From assembly GCF_002251435.1 (NCBI RefSeq), contig NZ_NPJI01000029.1, positions 62,001 through 126,000 on the forward strand: a stretch of 64,000 nucleotides of DNA, given 5' to 3'. The stretch comes from Prevotella sp. P2-180. Lineage in GTDB: Bacteria > Bacteroidota > Bacteroidia > Bacteroidales > Bacteroidaceae. The notes beneath the pieces are model-generated. The model ran no database searches. It saw only the letters and a list, made by a program, of their open reading frames with translations, and had not been told where the DNA came from. A program made the position numbers and the translations under genes. This document shows positions 9,593 to 18,626 of this stretch, piece after piece (the first letter of the stretch is position 1; the number at the start of each line of letters is the position of its first letter).

Positions 9593-11707
9593 ATGAAAAA
9601 GACTTCAATCATTTTAGCAACAATGCTTGCCGCCACTCCTGTTATGGCCGATGAAGGCATGTGGACTCTTTACGACTTGCCTAAGGCTGCTTTTGAGCAG
9701 ATGCAGTCAGAAGGCTTTACTATGCCTTACGCTGACCTCTACCAGTCTGACAATGCAATAAAGAATTGTGTGGTAAACTTTTCCGGATATTGCTCCGGTG
9801 TGGTAGTTTCGCCAGACGGACTAGTGTTTACTAACCACCATTGTGGTTTCGAGGCCATACGCTCCCATTCAACAGTTGAGCATGACTATATGCTAAATGG
9901 CTTCTATGCAAAAAGCTTTGAGGAAGAACTGCCAAATGAGAATATGTTTGTCAGCTTTATGGTTGAACAGAAGGACGTGACCGATTATCTCGACAAAAAA
10001 GGCATTAACAAGATTTTGCCATCGCAGCAACGCCATTTCTTGGATTCTATCGAAAATGTAATGTCGAAGGAAGTGAAAGCCAAGGATTCAACATTGAGAC
10101 TTGAGATTAAGCCTTTCTTTGAGGGCAACAAGTATTATGCCACAACATATCGCGATTTCACCGACCTAAGACTGGTATTTACCATTCCTAAGTCAATGGG
10201 AAAGTTCGGAGGTGAAACCGACAACTGGATGTGGCCACGCCAGACATGTGACTATTCCGTATTCCGTATTTATGCAGACCCTAAAACTAACGGACCTGCG
10301 AAATACAGTAAAGATAATGTGCCCTATAAGCCAAAGCATTGGGCACCCGTTTCACTAAAGGGATATAAAGATGGCGACTTTGCAATGACCATAGGTTTTC
10401 CTGGCAGTACAAGCCGATATATATCATCTTTTGGCATTCGTGAACGTCGTGACGCTCGTAACGCGCCAATGGCACAAGTGAGAGGAGTAAAACAAGATGT
10501 GATGATACGTCACATGCGTGCTAATGAGGCTGTACGTATTAAGTATGACACTAAATTTGCACAAAGTTCAAACTACTGGAAGAATTCTTTGGGAATGAAC
10601 AAATGTATCGATTCTACCGGACTGATAAGACAAAAGGCTGAATTTGAAAAACGTATTAGACAATATCAGGATACTACAGGATTCCTAAAAGGAAAACTCG
10701 ATTTTGCCAAGATGGAGCAGATGTATGACAAGCGTTTGGAATATGCTAAGGCGGCAATGTATTTCCGTGAGACTTTCATTCGTACTAACGAACTTGCTTC
10801 CCGTGCATTGAAATATCATAATGGAATGCAAGTCGAAGGTCCTGCAGGCAAACCAAAGAAACAGTATGTTGTGTTTAAGGACAATAGCAACGAATGGGAC
10901 GAGGCTCTCGATAAGGAAGTTTATGCAGTGCTATTGAAAAACTATCGCGAGCATGTATCAGCTGATTTTCTTCCGGATTTCTATAAAACCATCGATGAGA
11001 AGTTTGCCGGCGATTGCGCTGCCTATGTCAACTATGTTTGGGACAAGAGCCTTTTGATGAAGAGTGGTACGAAATTGTTTATCAATAAGGGTGCTGTGAA
11101 AAAAGACCTTGGAATTGCCATGGGACTTGATATAACAGAAATGATGTCGAAATTGGCAGTACCTATGCAGGATTTAAACGATTCCATCGCAATTCAGGAA
11201 CGCTATTTGTGTGCTGCAAAGATAAGAATGGAAGAAGACCTGCCACATTATAGCGATGCAAACTTTACAATGAGACTAAGCTATGGCCAGGTTGGAGGAT
11301 ACGATCTTGGTGGTACTCCATCAGGATATTACACCACGGCAGAAAGTATTGTTGAAAAAATGAAGAAGAGCGACTCGGTTATCGAATATTATGCTGAGCC
11401 CATAATGCATGAACTAATGGGGGCTGCTGATTTCGGGAAATATACTGATGAGACAACAGGAAAACTGCAGCTTTGCTTCCTTACTAACAATGACATTACT
11501 GGTGGCAACAGTGGCTCGCCGATGTTTAACGGCAAAGGCGAACTTATTGGTCTTGCCTTCGACGGCAATTGGGACAGCCTTTCAAGCGACATCTTCTTCG
11601 ACAAGAAACTTGCACGCTGCATTGGTGTAGACATCCGGTATGTTTTATATCTTATGGACAAGTGGGGACATGCCGACCGCTTGATTAAAGAGATAGGAGC
11701 AAAATAA
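9593..11707 (+). CDS. S46-family dipeptidyl peptidase, probably DPP7-like
   Basis: This periplasmic serine peptidase of family S46 removes dipeptides from the N-terminus of oligopeptides. Residues 1-19 form a signal peptide (cleavage at VMA-D). The catalytic triad is visible as His83 (TNHHCGFEA), Asp220 (QTCDYSVFRIY) and Ser640 (TGGNSGSPMF). The length of 704 is standard. In the family, the residue 18 after the catalytic serine sets P1 preference: arginine in DPP11 (Asp/Glu specific) and glycine in DPP7 (hydrophobic residues). Here it is Gly658 (GLAFDGNW), so DPP7-type specificity is inferred. It is the last gene of a three-gene run and is followed by a strong terminator. With the C10 protease upstream it fits a peptide-using lifestyle. 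Confidence 0.93.
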   Translation: MKKTSIILATMLAATPVMADEGMWTLYDLPKAAFEQMQSEGFTMPYADLYQSDNAIKNCVVNFSGYCSGVVVSPDGLVFTNHHCGFEAIRSHSTVEHDYMLNGFYAKSFEEELPNENMFVSFMVEQKDVTDYLDKKGINKILPSQQRHFLDSIENVMSKEVKAKDSTLRLEIKPFFEGNKYYATTYRDFTDLRLVFTIPKSMGKFGGETDNWMWPRQTCDYSVFRIYADPKTNGPAKYSKDNVPYKPKHWAPVSLKGYKDGDFAMTIGFPGSTSRYISSFGIRERRDARNAPMAQVRGVKQDVMIRHMRANEAVRIKYDTKFAQSSNYWKNSLGMNKCIDSTGLIRQKAEFEKRIRQYQDTTGFLKGKLDFAKMEQMYDKRLEYAKAAMYFRETFIRTNELASRALKYHNGMQVEGPAGKPKKQYVVFKDNSNEWDEALDKEVYAVLLKNYREHVSADFLPDFYKTIDEKFAGDCAAYVNYVWDKSLLMKSGTKLFINKGAVKKDLGIAMGLDITEMMSKLAVPMQDLNDSIAIQERYLCAAKIRMEEDLPHYSDANFTMRLSYGQVGGYDLGGTPSGYYTTAESIVEKMKKSDSVIEYYAEPIMHELMGAADFGKYTDETTGKLQLCFLTNNDITGGNSGSPMFNGKGELIGLAFDGNWDSLSSDIFFDKKLARCIGVDIRYVLYLMDKWGHADRLIKEIGAK

Positions 11708-11723
11708 CAATATATATTTATTT

Positions 11724-11762
11724 CCGCAGGATGGAAAAGAAACTCCATCCTGCGGCTTTTTA
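11724..11762 (+). terminator. Rho-independent terminator after the S46 peptidase
   Basis: A perfect 12-bp stem (CCGCAGGATGGA at 11724-11735 with TCCATCCTGCGG at 11744-11755) is followed by CTTTTT. It closes the transcript 16 bp after the stop codon. Confidence 0.92.
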
Positions 11763-11788
11763 ACCTAAACCTAAATAAAAAACAAGCT

Positions 11789-14689
11789 ATGAAAAGAGTA
11801 TTATCCCTATCGTTGATTTTGTTGGTGTCGTTAGTAGTATTTGCTCAGTCATCGCGAATTTCTCTCGATGGATTGTGGCATTTCGCGCTTGATCCAGATT
11901 CCGTAGGACGTGAAAAAGGCTATGCCACAACCCAACTTACAGAAACCGTAATGTTGCCAGGTACAACAGACACCAATAAGAAAGGAATAAAGAATAATAA
12001 CCAAAGCGAAACAACACATCTTACAAGACATTTTTCCTATTTCGGAAAAGCATGGTATCAGAGAAAAGTGAATATACCCACGGCATGGAAGAAGCAGCAG
12101 ATAATGCTTTTCCTCGAAAGAACAAAGCCGACAATACTATTTATTGACGGTAAGGAAGTGGGAAGATGCGATGATATCTCAGTTCCTCAGGTTTATGATC
12201 TTACAGGTAAACTCACTTCCGGAATTCATACAATAACTCTTATGGTGGACAATGGAAACAGTGTGCCGAAGCAGTTGCTTGGAAGTTCTCATGCTTATAC
12301 AGAGGACACCCAAACAAACTGGAATGGTATTATCGGAAAAATGTATCTTGAGGCATCAGAATCTCCTGTGGTTATCAGAAGCATAAAAACTCATACTATA
12401 GCATCAGAAAACAAAGTCCATGTTGAATTGACTATGTCTGGTAATCAAAAACAGAAGTTCGTTGTAAAATCAACAGTGTGCGGGAAGAATGCTATTTGTC
12501 CTCCTGTGGAACATGATGGTTATTCCAAAAAGGTAGTGAATGCTGACGGAACAATCACTCTGACATATACTGTTGAATTGGGTAAAAAGGCGATGAAATG
12601 GAGTGAATGGACACCAAACAATCTTTATACTTTGAAAGTGACAGTTGAGGCCAGCGGTAAGACTTGTGAGAAGGAAACAGTTTTTGGACTCTGTGACTTT
12701 AGGGCAAAAGAACATCATTTCACTGTAAACGGCAGGACTACTTTCCTCCGCGGCAAACACGATGCCTGTGTTTTCCCGACTACCGGACATGTAGCAATGG
12801 ATTACGACGATTGGTATCGCTATCTGTCTATCTGCCGTCAATACGGCATTAACCATGTACGTTTTCATTCATGGTGTCCACCTGAAGCATGTTTCGATGC
12901 CGCCGATGAATTAGGCATTTATCTTCAGCCAGAACTACCTATCTGGGGTGGCTTTGACGAAAAAGACCTTTGGCTAACCAATTATCTGCGTGACGAGGGC
13001 AGAAAGATTATCGCTGCATACGGCAATCATCCTTCATTTGTCATGATGGGTCTTGGCAATGAATTGTGGGGTAGCACAGAACTAATGGCAGATTATGTAA
13101 CTGATTTCCGAAGTCGTGATGATATTGGATATGGTTGTCGCCGTCTCTATACCTTTGGCTCAAATATGTATTTGGGATATAAAGGAGTGCTCGATGGAAT
13201 GGATTATTTTACAACTTGTCGCATAGGTGGAGAAGCCTGGGGCGATTATAACACTCATGTACGTGGTTCTTTCTCATTCTGCGATGCCTTTGATGGCGGC
13301 CTTGTTAATCATGAATATCCAAATACTACCACCAATTTCGAAAAGGCAATCAATGGCACATCAGTACCCATTATAAGTCATGAAACAGGCCAGTTTCAGA
13401 CATATCCTGATTTTGATGAAATAGATAAATACCGAGGTGTGTTATTCCCATATAATATGATGATTTTCAGAGATCGCCTTATGAAGGCTGGAATGGCCAG
13501 TCAGGCAAAGGATTTTCACACCGCTTCTGGTAAATGGTCTGTAGAATTGTACAAAGCAGACATAGAGATGGACCTACGAACAAAGAATATGGCAGGTTTC
13601 CAGCTTTTGGATATACAAGACTATCCGGGCCAAGGCTCTGCTTATGTAGGCATCTTGGATGCTTTTATGGATTCAAAGGATTTGGTAACACCAAGTCGTT
13701 GGCGAGAGTGGTGTAATGATGTGGTTCCTTTGGCTGAACTACCCCGCTTTACCTATTCTGAAGGTGATACCATAAGATGGAACACTCTTGTCGCAAGTTA
13801 TACTGCAAATGAGGATGTATTAAAAGGAAAACCGATAAAATGGGAGATTTTTGATGCAGAAAGGACATTGAAAGCTCATGGAAGTGAAGTGTTGAGCTAT
13901 ACAGGTAATGGTGTCAGTCACGTTTCTTCCAATACATTTGTTGCAGCTCTTTCTGATTCAAATAAACCAGAACAATTAACCTTAGTTCTCTCAATAGACG
14001 GAACAGAGTATAAAAATACATATTCTTTATGGGTTTACCCTGCTGACACTGTTTCTGTATCCAATATTACCAAGAACATAATTACCACCGATACACTTTC
14101 TCCACACATATTAAAACAACTACAAGACGGAGCTAAGGTGTTGTTTATGCCTCGAAAGTCCATGTATGCTAACCAAACTGTAGGAGGGCTTGTTCAGACC
14201 GATTACTGGAATTATCGTATGTTCAAGACAATAAGCGAGAACAATAAAAAACCAGTCTCTCCCGGCACGTTAGGATTGCTTGTCAACGATTTGTCTCATC
14301 CTATCTTCATTAATTTCCCGACACAGATGCATAGCAATTGGCAATGGGCATCAATAGTACATGAAAGCCGTCCTCTTATTATGGACACTATGCGTGAAGG
14401 ATATCGTCCTTTAGTACAAGTTATTGACAATGTAGAGCGTAATCACCGCCTTGGACTATTATTTGAGTTTATGGTAGGAAAAGGTAAGATTGTCGTGTGT
14501 ATGAGCGACCTTAGTAAACAACAACAATATCCAGAGTGTAAGCAACTCTATAATTCGATACTTCAATATATGAATAGCGACCGGTTCGTTCCTAAGGATA
14601 CTCTTCCAGCTTCTTCGTTACAATCACTTTTTGAGTCGGAACATAGTAGCAGGAAAGTTCAAGAATTGCGAAATATTTCGTATGATTAA
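11789..14689 (+). CDS. Secreted glycoside hydrolase family 2 enzyme
   Basis: This large GH2 glycosidase has 966 residues and an N-terminal signal peptide (MKRVLSLSLILLVSLVVFAQ). It begins with the jelly-roll sugar-binding domain typical of GH2 (SLDGLWHFALDPDSVG, residues about 24-190), then an immunoglobulin-like domain and a TIM barrel from about residue 310. The likely acid/base is Glu425 in MGLGNELWG. The likely nucleophile is Glu532 in IISHETGQFQ. About 300 residues follow the barrel as extra beta domains. GH2 includes beta-galactosidases, glucuronidases, mannosidases and others; the sequence does not fix the substrate. It stands alone between two terminator or promoter regions, away from any SusCD pair, and no promoter of the standard form is clear just upstream. 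Confidence 0.88.
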   Translation: MKRVLSLSLILLVSLVVFAQSSRISLDGLWHFALDPDSVGREKGYATTQLTETVMLPGTTDTNKKGIKNNNQSETTHLTRHFSYFGKAWYQRKVNIPTAWKKQQIMLFLERTKPTILFIDGKEVGRCDDISVPQVYDLTGKLTSGIHTITLMVDNGNSVPKQLLGSSHAYTEDTQTNWNGIIGKMYLEASESPVVIRSIKTHTIASENKVHVELTMSGNQKQKFVVKSTVCGKNAICPPVEHDGYSKKVVNADGTITLTYTVELGKKAMKWSEWTPNNLYTLKVTVEASGKTCEKETVFGLCDFRAKEHHFTVNGRTTFLRGKHDACVFPTTGHVAMDYDDWYRYLSICRQYGINHVRFHSWCPPEACFDAADELGIYLQPELPIWGGFDEKDLWLTNYLRDEGRKIIAAYGNHPSFVMMGLGNELWGSTELMADYVTDFRSRDDIGYGCRRLYTFGSNMYLGYKGVLDGMDYFTTCRIGGEAWGDYNTHVRGSFSFCDAFDGGLVNHEYPNTTTNFEKAINGTSVPIISHETGQFQTYPDFDEIDKYRGVLFPYNMMIFRDRLMKAGMASQAKDFHTASGKWSVELYKADIEMDLRTKNMAGFQLLDIQDYPGQGSAYVGILDAFMDSKDLVTPSRWREWCNDVVPLAELPRFTYSEGDTIRWNTLVASYTANEDVLKGKPIKWEIFDAERTLKAHGSEVLSYTGNGVSHVSSNTFVAALSDSNKPEQLTLVLSIDGTEYKNTYSLWVYPADTVSVSNITKNIITTDTLSPHILKQLQDGAKVLFMPRKSMYANQTVGGLVQTDYWNYRMFKTISENNKKPVSPGTLGLLVNDLSHPIFINFPTQMHSNWQWASIVHESRPLIMDTMREGYRPLVQVIDNVERNHRLGLLFEFMVGKGKIVVCMSDLSKQQQYPECKQLYNSILQYMNSDRFVPKDTLPASSLQSLFESEHSSRKVQELRNISYD

Positions 14690-14773
14690 CGGTTATTGTT
14701 GCTTTATTGTTACATTTTTGTTGTTTTTTGTATTTTTCTGTGGCAAAAATTTTATTTATTCAGATAAATGTTA

Positions 14774-14781
14774 TACTTTTG
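14774..14781 (+). promoter_or_regulatory. Probable -7 element before glsA
   Basis: TACTTTTG matches the Bacteroidota -7 box and lies 24 bp before the ATG at 14805. No clear TTTG is seen at the expected upstream spacing, so the call is partial. Confidence 0.5.
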
Positions 14782-14804
14782 CACAGAATTGAAAAATTGA
14801 GTGA

Positions 14805-15632
14805 ATGGAAACGATCAATAAGGAAACCATAAACATCGACAAAATCCTGCAAGACAAGATGGGCGGCAAGGCAAAGTTCGTACCGCGCCCTCTTGTTTCA
14901 TGGCTAAAGAAAATACTCCATCAGGATGAGGTGAACAGATATCTTTGGGAAAGCAGACATCTTTCAGGTACTGAATGGTTGGAAGAGTGCGTAAGGTATC
15001 TTGACATGAGTATAGAGCTTGTTGGGGAGGAAAATCTTCCTGACAAGAATGATGGAAAACTATATACTTTTGTTAGTAATCATCCGCTCGGAGGGGAAGA
15101 TGGTGTTGCATTAGGAGCAATTATTGGCCGTCGTTATGACGGTCGTTTCCGTTATCTCGTAAACGATATACTGATGAATCTGCCAGGTTTGGCTCCTGTG
15201 TGTATACCTATAAACAAGACTGGAAACCAGAGCCGTAATTTCCCCGCAATGGTAGAGGCTGGTTTTAAGAGTGATAATCACATGCTAATGTTTCCTGCAG
15301 GCATATGCTCGAGGCGCCGTGATAATGAAATAAGAGACATTGAATGGAAGAAGACTTTTATCACAAAAAGTGTAGAGTACCAGCGCGATATTGTGCCAAT
15401 TCATTTTGGAGGGCAGAATTCAGATTTCTTCTATCGCTTGGCAAACTTTTCCGACAAGTATGTGAAGAAAGTGAATATCGCAATGCTCTTCCTTGTGGAT
15501 GAAATGTATAAAAATGCACATAAGCACTTTAGGGTAGCTTTTGGAAAACCTATTCCATGGCAAACCTTTGACAAGAGCCGGACGCCGGCACAGTGGGCAC
15601 AGTATGTTCAAGACATAGTATATAAACTATAG
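14805..15632 (+). CDS. glsA: GlsA-like lysophospholipid-type O-acyltransferase (glycine lipid synthesis)
   Basis: This 275-residue member of the PlsC-like acyltransferase family carries the catalytic block SNHPLGGEDGVALG, with His93 and an acidic residue in the HX4(D/E) arrangement, and the second block INKTGNQSRNFP near residue 140. In Bacteroides thetaiotaomicron the adjacent pair glsB (N-acyltransferase) and glsA (O-acyltransferase) makes glycine lipids, acyloxyacyl amino lipids analogous to OlsB/OlsA ornithine lipids. The gene next to it here (34 bp downstream) is the matching N-acyltransferase, which supports the assignment. The enzyme would add the second fatty acid onto the 3-hydroxy group of the N-acylated amino acid at the inner membrane. 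The head-group amino acid is inferred from family knowledge, not from this sequence. Confidence 0.8.
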   Translation: METINKETINIDKILQDKMGGKAKFVPRPLVSWLKKILHQDEVNRYLWESRHLSGTEWLEECVRYLDMSIELVGEENLPDKNDGKLYTFVSNHPLGGEDGVALGAIIGRRYDGRFRYLVNDILMNLPGLAPVCIPINKTGNQSRNFPAMVEAGFKSDNHMLMFPAGICSRRRDNEIRDIEWKKTFITKSVEYQRDIVPIHFGGQNSDFFYRLANFSDKYVKKVNIAMLFLVDEMYKNAHKHFRVAFGKPIPWQTFDKSRTPAQWAQYVQDIVYKL

Positions 15633-15666
15633 AAAAAACGAATTTTCAACTCCAAAGCAAATAGAA

Positions 15667-16665
15667 ATGGAACAAGAGATTATCAAACCGGTGGATAAGG
15701 AACTGTTAAAAAAAGAACTTACTCCCGAACGCCAACTCCGAATGACTAATAAAAGCCATAACGAGATCTATATTGTTGATGTACATAATGCACCAAATGT
15801 CTTACAAGAAATAGGTAGACTCAGGGAAATCGTCTTTCGTGAGGCTGGCGGTGGTACAGGTAAGCCTGTAGATCTTGATGAGTTTGACACTTGTGAGAAC
15901 TGTTACAAACAATTGATAGTTTGGAATCCGGAAGAAGAGGAAATCATTGGTGGTTATAGATATCTTTTGGGAAGTGATGTAGAGTTTGACTCCAATGGCC
16001 AGCCTATTCTTGCCACAAGCCACATGTTTTATTTCTCCGAAAAGTTTATTAAGGACTATCTGCCTTGGACCATTGAACTAGGAAGAAGCTTTGTGTCGTT
16101 GGAGTACCAGAATACTAATAAAAATGGTTCAAAGAGCCTCTTTGCTCTTGATAATCTATGGGACGGCCTTGGTGCTTTGACTGTTATCCAGCCTGATGTG
16201 AAATATTTCTTCGGAAAGATGACAATGTATCCTTCTTATATCCGTAAGGGACGCGATATGATACTTTATTTCCTCAAGAAGCATTTTGATGACAAGGAAA
16301 GGCTTATTGTACCGATGAAACCGCTGGTTATTGAGGCTGACCCTAATGATTTAGAGAAGCTGTTCTGTGAGGAATCATTTAAGGAAGACTATCGTATACT
16401 GAACCGTGAGATACGCAAGCTTGGATATAATATTCCACCTCTTGTGAATGCATACATGAGTCTTAGTCCTACAATGAAACTTTTCGGTACGGCGATAAAC
16501 TATGGCTTTGGCGATGTGGAAGAAACTGGTATCCTGATTGCGGTCGACGAGATTCTTGAGCAGAAACGTGTGCGGCATATTGACTCTTTTATCAAGGAAC
16601 ATCCAGAGGCCTTAAAGATAACAAGCGGGGCAAATAAGGTAATTTATAAGGATAAAAGTGAATAG
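15667..16665 (+). CDS. glsB: GlsB-like GNAT N-acyltransferase (glycine lipid synthesis)
   Basis: This 332-residue protein of the OlsB/hemolysin-type GNAT family (Acetyltransf_5) is expected to transfer a 3-hydroxy fatty acid from acyl carrier protein to the amino group of glycine. Visible family landmarks are 'RLREIVFREAGGGTGKPVDL' near residue 50, the 'GGYRYLLGSD' strand, and 'PWTIELGRSFVSLEYQ' near residue 140, which contains the conserved ELGRSFV block. It follows glsA closely on the same strand and almost abuts the convergent dgt gene, whose stop is 5 bp beyond it. The pair would make both acylation steps. The order glsA-glsB and product type are inferred by analogy with B. thetaiotaomicron. 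Confidence 0.8.
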   Translation: MEQEIIKPVDKELLKKELTPERQLRMTNKSHNEIYIVDVHNAPNVLQEIGRLREIVFREAGGGTGKPVDLDEFDTCENCYKQLIVWNPEEEEIIGGYRYLLGSDVEFDSNGQPILATSHMFYFSEKFIKDYLPWTIELGRSFVSLEYQNTNKNGSKSLFALDNLWDGLGALTVIQPDVKYFFGKMTMYPSYIRKGRDMILYFLKKHFDDKERLIVPMKPLVIEADPNDLEKLFCEESFKEDYRILNREIRKLGYNIPPLVNAYMSLSPTMKLFGTAINYGFGDVEETGILIAVDEILEQKRVRHIDSFIKEHPEALKITSGANKVIYKDKSE

Positions 16666-16670
16666 AGGGG

Positions 16671-18008
16671 TCAGACAATAGGTAGACTTATGCCGTTGAT
16701 CTTCTGATATACGTCAAGGGCATAAACATCAGTCATGCCGCTGATGTAGTCGATTACGGCCATCACCCTTGTCTCAAGGTCTGGTGAGTCAATTTCGTAT
16801 TGGTTGCTCACTCGGCAAATGAGTTGTTTGGACAGGAAACGGTCAGGGTGCACCACTGCCTCAATCATTTGTTCCATCAGTGTGTTCATAATCTTATAAC
16901 CAGCCAGTTCAACGTCAAGCACGGGCTTGCTGTGGTATATTTTTTTCCACGACATGTCCATGCATTGTTTGTATGCTTCTCTCTGTCGTGGATTGATAGC
17001 ATCTATCAGTGAGCCTTGGAAAGTTCCGCTTAGAATGGACTCCTCGTTGTTGATAAATGCCTGGGCACACTCTTGCTCCAATATGCCAATTGCGCAGGCT
17101 CTCATGTAAACAATCTGCTCGTTAAGGTCGGTTATGTTCTCGTCAATAATCCTTTTTTCTATTCCATCTTGTGTCTTTTCGTCAAAGAACGACAGCAATA
17201 GTCTCTTGGTTTCTTCGTATGATAATATTTTCAGCTTATGAGAGTCTTCAATGTCCATTATCTCATAGCAAATGTCATCGGCAGCTTCTACAAGGTAAAC
17301 CAGCGGATGTCGTGAGTATTTTAGTGGTTCTCCTTCTTCCGACAATCTGATTAGTCCAATGTCGTCCGCAATGCGCTTGAAAAGGTCCTTTTCAGAATTG
17401 AAAAAACCGAATTTGCCCTTCCCGCCTGAATATGCCGAAGAGTATGGATATTTTACTATAGCTGCCAATGTAGAGTAGGTCATTACGAAACCACCTTGCC
17501 TACGGCCCTTGTAACGATGTGCCAATAGGCGGAATGCGTTGGCGTTTCCTTCAAAATGTGTGATGTCGTTCCATAAATCCTCGCTCACCATGTCTTTGAG
17601 GAAGTTACCGGCTCCTTCGGTAAAGAAAGTCTGGATAGCTTTCTCACCGGAATGTCCGAAAGGGGGATTGCCCATATCATGGGCAAGACATGCAGTAGCC
17701 ACTATCTGCCCTATCTCTTCAAATAAAGTTCCCCGCAGTTCCGGATGTTTCCGTGTGATGGCTCGTGCCACGTCACACCCTAACGACATTCCCACGCTTG
17801 CCACCTCTAAGCTGTGTGTCAACCTATTGTGGACGAAGATGCTTCCCGGCAGGGGGAATACTTGGGTCTTGTTCTGAAGACGTCTGAATGGGGCGGAAAA
17901 AATCAGACGGTCGTAGTCTCTTTTAAACTCCGTCCGCTCGTCTTGGCGTTGTGGATGGAAATGCTCCTGTCCAAGCCTTTTATTCGTAATAAGTTGCTTC
18001 CAATTCAT
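16671..18008 (-). CDS. dgt: dGTP triphosphohydrolase (HD-domain dNTPase)
   Basis: This enzyme hydrolyses dGTP (or other dNTPs) to the nucleoside plus triphosphate and keeps dNTP pools in balance. The HD-domain metal ligands are visible in 'NRLTHSLEVASVG' and 'CLAHDMGNPPFGHSGE', and the opening YDRLIFSAPFRRLQNKTQVF is the dGTPase family signature. I chose the ATG at 18008 (MNWKQLITNK, 445 residues). A TACTTTTG promoter box sits at 18019-18026, only a few bases upstream, and would lie inside any longer reading. The mRNA would then have a very short leader or none. It is divergent from dut, which controls dUTP, and its 3' end lies 5 bp from glsB with no terminator visible between them. Confidence 0.93.
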   Translation of the reverse strand: MNWKQLITNKRLGQEHFHPQRQDERTEFKRDYDRLIFSAPFRRLQNKTQVFPLPGSIFVHNRLTHSLEVASVGMSLGCDVARAITRKHPELRGTLFEEIGQIVATACLAHDMGNPPFGHSGEKAIQTFFTEGAGNFLKDMVSEDLWNDITHFEGNANAFRLLAHRYKGRRQGGFVMTYSTLAAIVKYPYSSAYSGGKGKFGFFNSEKDLFKRIADDIGLIRLSEEGEPLKYSRHPLVYLVEAADDICYEIMDIEDSHKLKILSYEETKRLLLSFFDEKTQDGIEKRIIDENITDLNEQIVYMRACAIGILEQECAQAFINNEESILSGTFQGSLIDAINPRQREAYKQCMDMSWKKIYHSKPVLDVELAGYKIMNTLMEQMIEAVVHPDRFLSKQLICRVSNQYEIDSPDLETRVMAVIDYISGMTDVYALDVYQKINGISLPIV

Positions 18009-18018
18009 CATACAAGTG

Positions 18019-18026
18019 CAAAAGTA
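18019..18026 (-). promoter_or_regulatory. dgt promoter -7 element
   Basis: Reading the minus strand gives TACTTTTG, followed within about 10 bases by the dgt start codon at 18008. Transcription should begin at roughly 18012-18016, leaving an almost leaderless message. Confidence 0.6.
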
Positions 18027-18090
18027 GCTTTTTTTTATTAAAAAAACCACTTTTTATGAACAAAAATTATGTTTTTTGGATTTAAATAAC

Positions 18091-18098
18091 TAAATTTG
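18091..18098 (+). promoter_or_regulatory. dut promoter -7 element
   Basis: TAAATTTG matches the -7 consensus, 43 bp before the dut ATG. The -33 partner is unclear. It diverges from the dgt promoter, with about 65 bp between the two boxes. Confidence 0.5.
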
Positions 18099-18141
18099 CG
18101 CCATTATAAGCGAATACTTAGAAAAAAGATGCATTATAATC

Positions 18142-18576
18142 ATGGAAATTAAAGTTATAAACAAGGGCCGGCAGCCATTACCCGAATACGCCACTCCACT
18201 CAGTGCCGGATTGGATCTGAGGGCGAATATAAATGTGCCTGTCACTTTGCATCCAATGGAACGCAGGCTAATAGGGACAGGGCTATATATGGCTCTTCCT
18301 CCAGGGTTTGAGGCTCAAGTGAGGCCGCGTAGCGGATTGGCACTAAAACATGGTATCACAGTGCTTAACACCCCTGGCACTATTGATGCTGACTATCGGG
18401 GCGAGATAAAGGTTCTATTGGTAAATTTGTCAAACGAGCCTTTTGTCATCAACGAAGGCGAGAGAATAGCTCAAATGGTAGTGGCAAAACATGAACAAGC
18501 TGACTTTACACTTGTCTCGGAACTCGATGAGACTGAGCGTGGTGATGGCGGATATGGACATACAGGTGTGAAATAA
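18142..18576 (+). CDS. dut: dUTP diphosphatase (dUTPase)
   Basis: This trimeric dUTPase hydrolyses dUTP to dUMP and pyrophosphate, preventing uracil entry into DNA and supplying dTMP synthesis. All five family motifs are present in order: [28 protein letters not shown] with the catalytic aspartate, GERIAQMV, and the C-terminal arm [10 protein letters not shown]. The length of 144 is normal. It heads a run with the TPR protein, the DUF4292 lipoprotein and the EnvC-like protein, an order that I recall as common in Bacteroidales. It is divergent from dgt. Confidence 0.97.
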   Translation: MEIKVINKGRQPLPEYATPLSAGLDLRANINVPVTLHPMERRLIGTGLYMALPPGFEAQVRPRSGLALKHGITVLNTPGTIDADYRGEIKVLLVNLSNEPFVINEGERIAQMVVAKHEQADFTLVSELDETERGDGGYGHTGVK

Positions 18577-18626
18577 TGTTCTGCCAAAGTGTTACATGTA
18601 TCAGACAATGTCAATAAATATATAAA

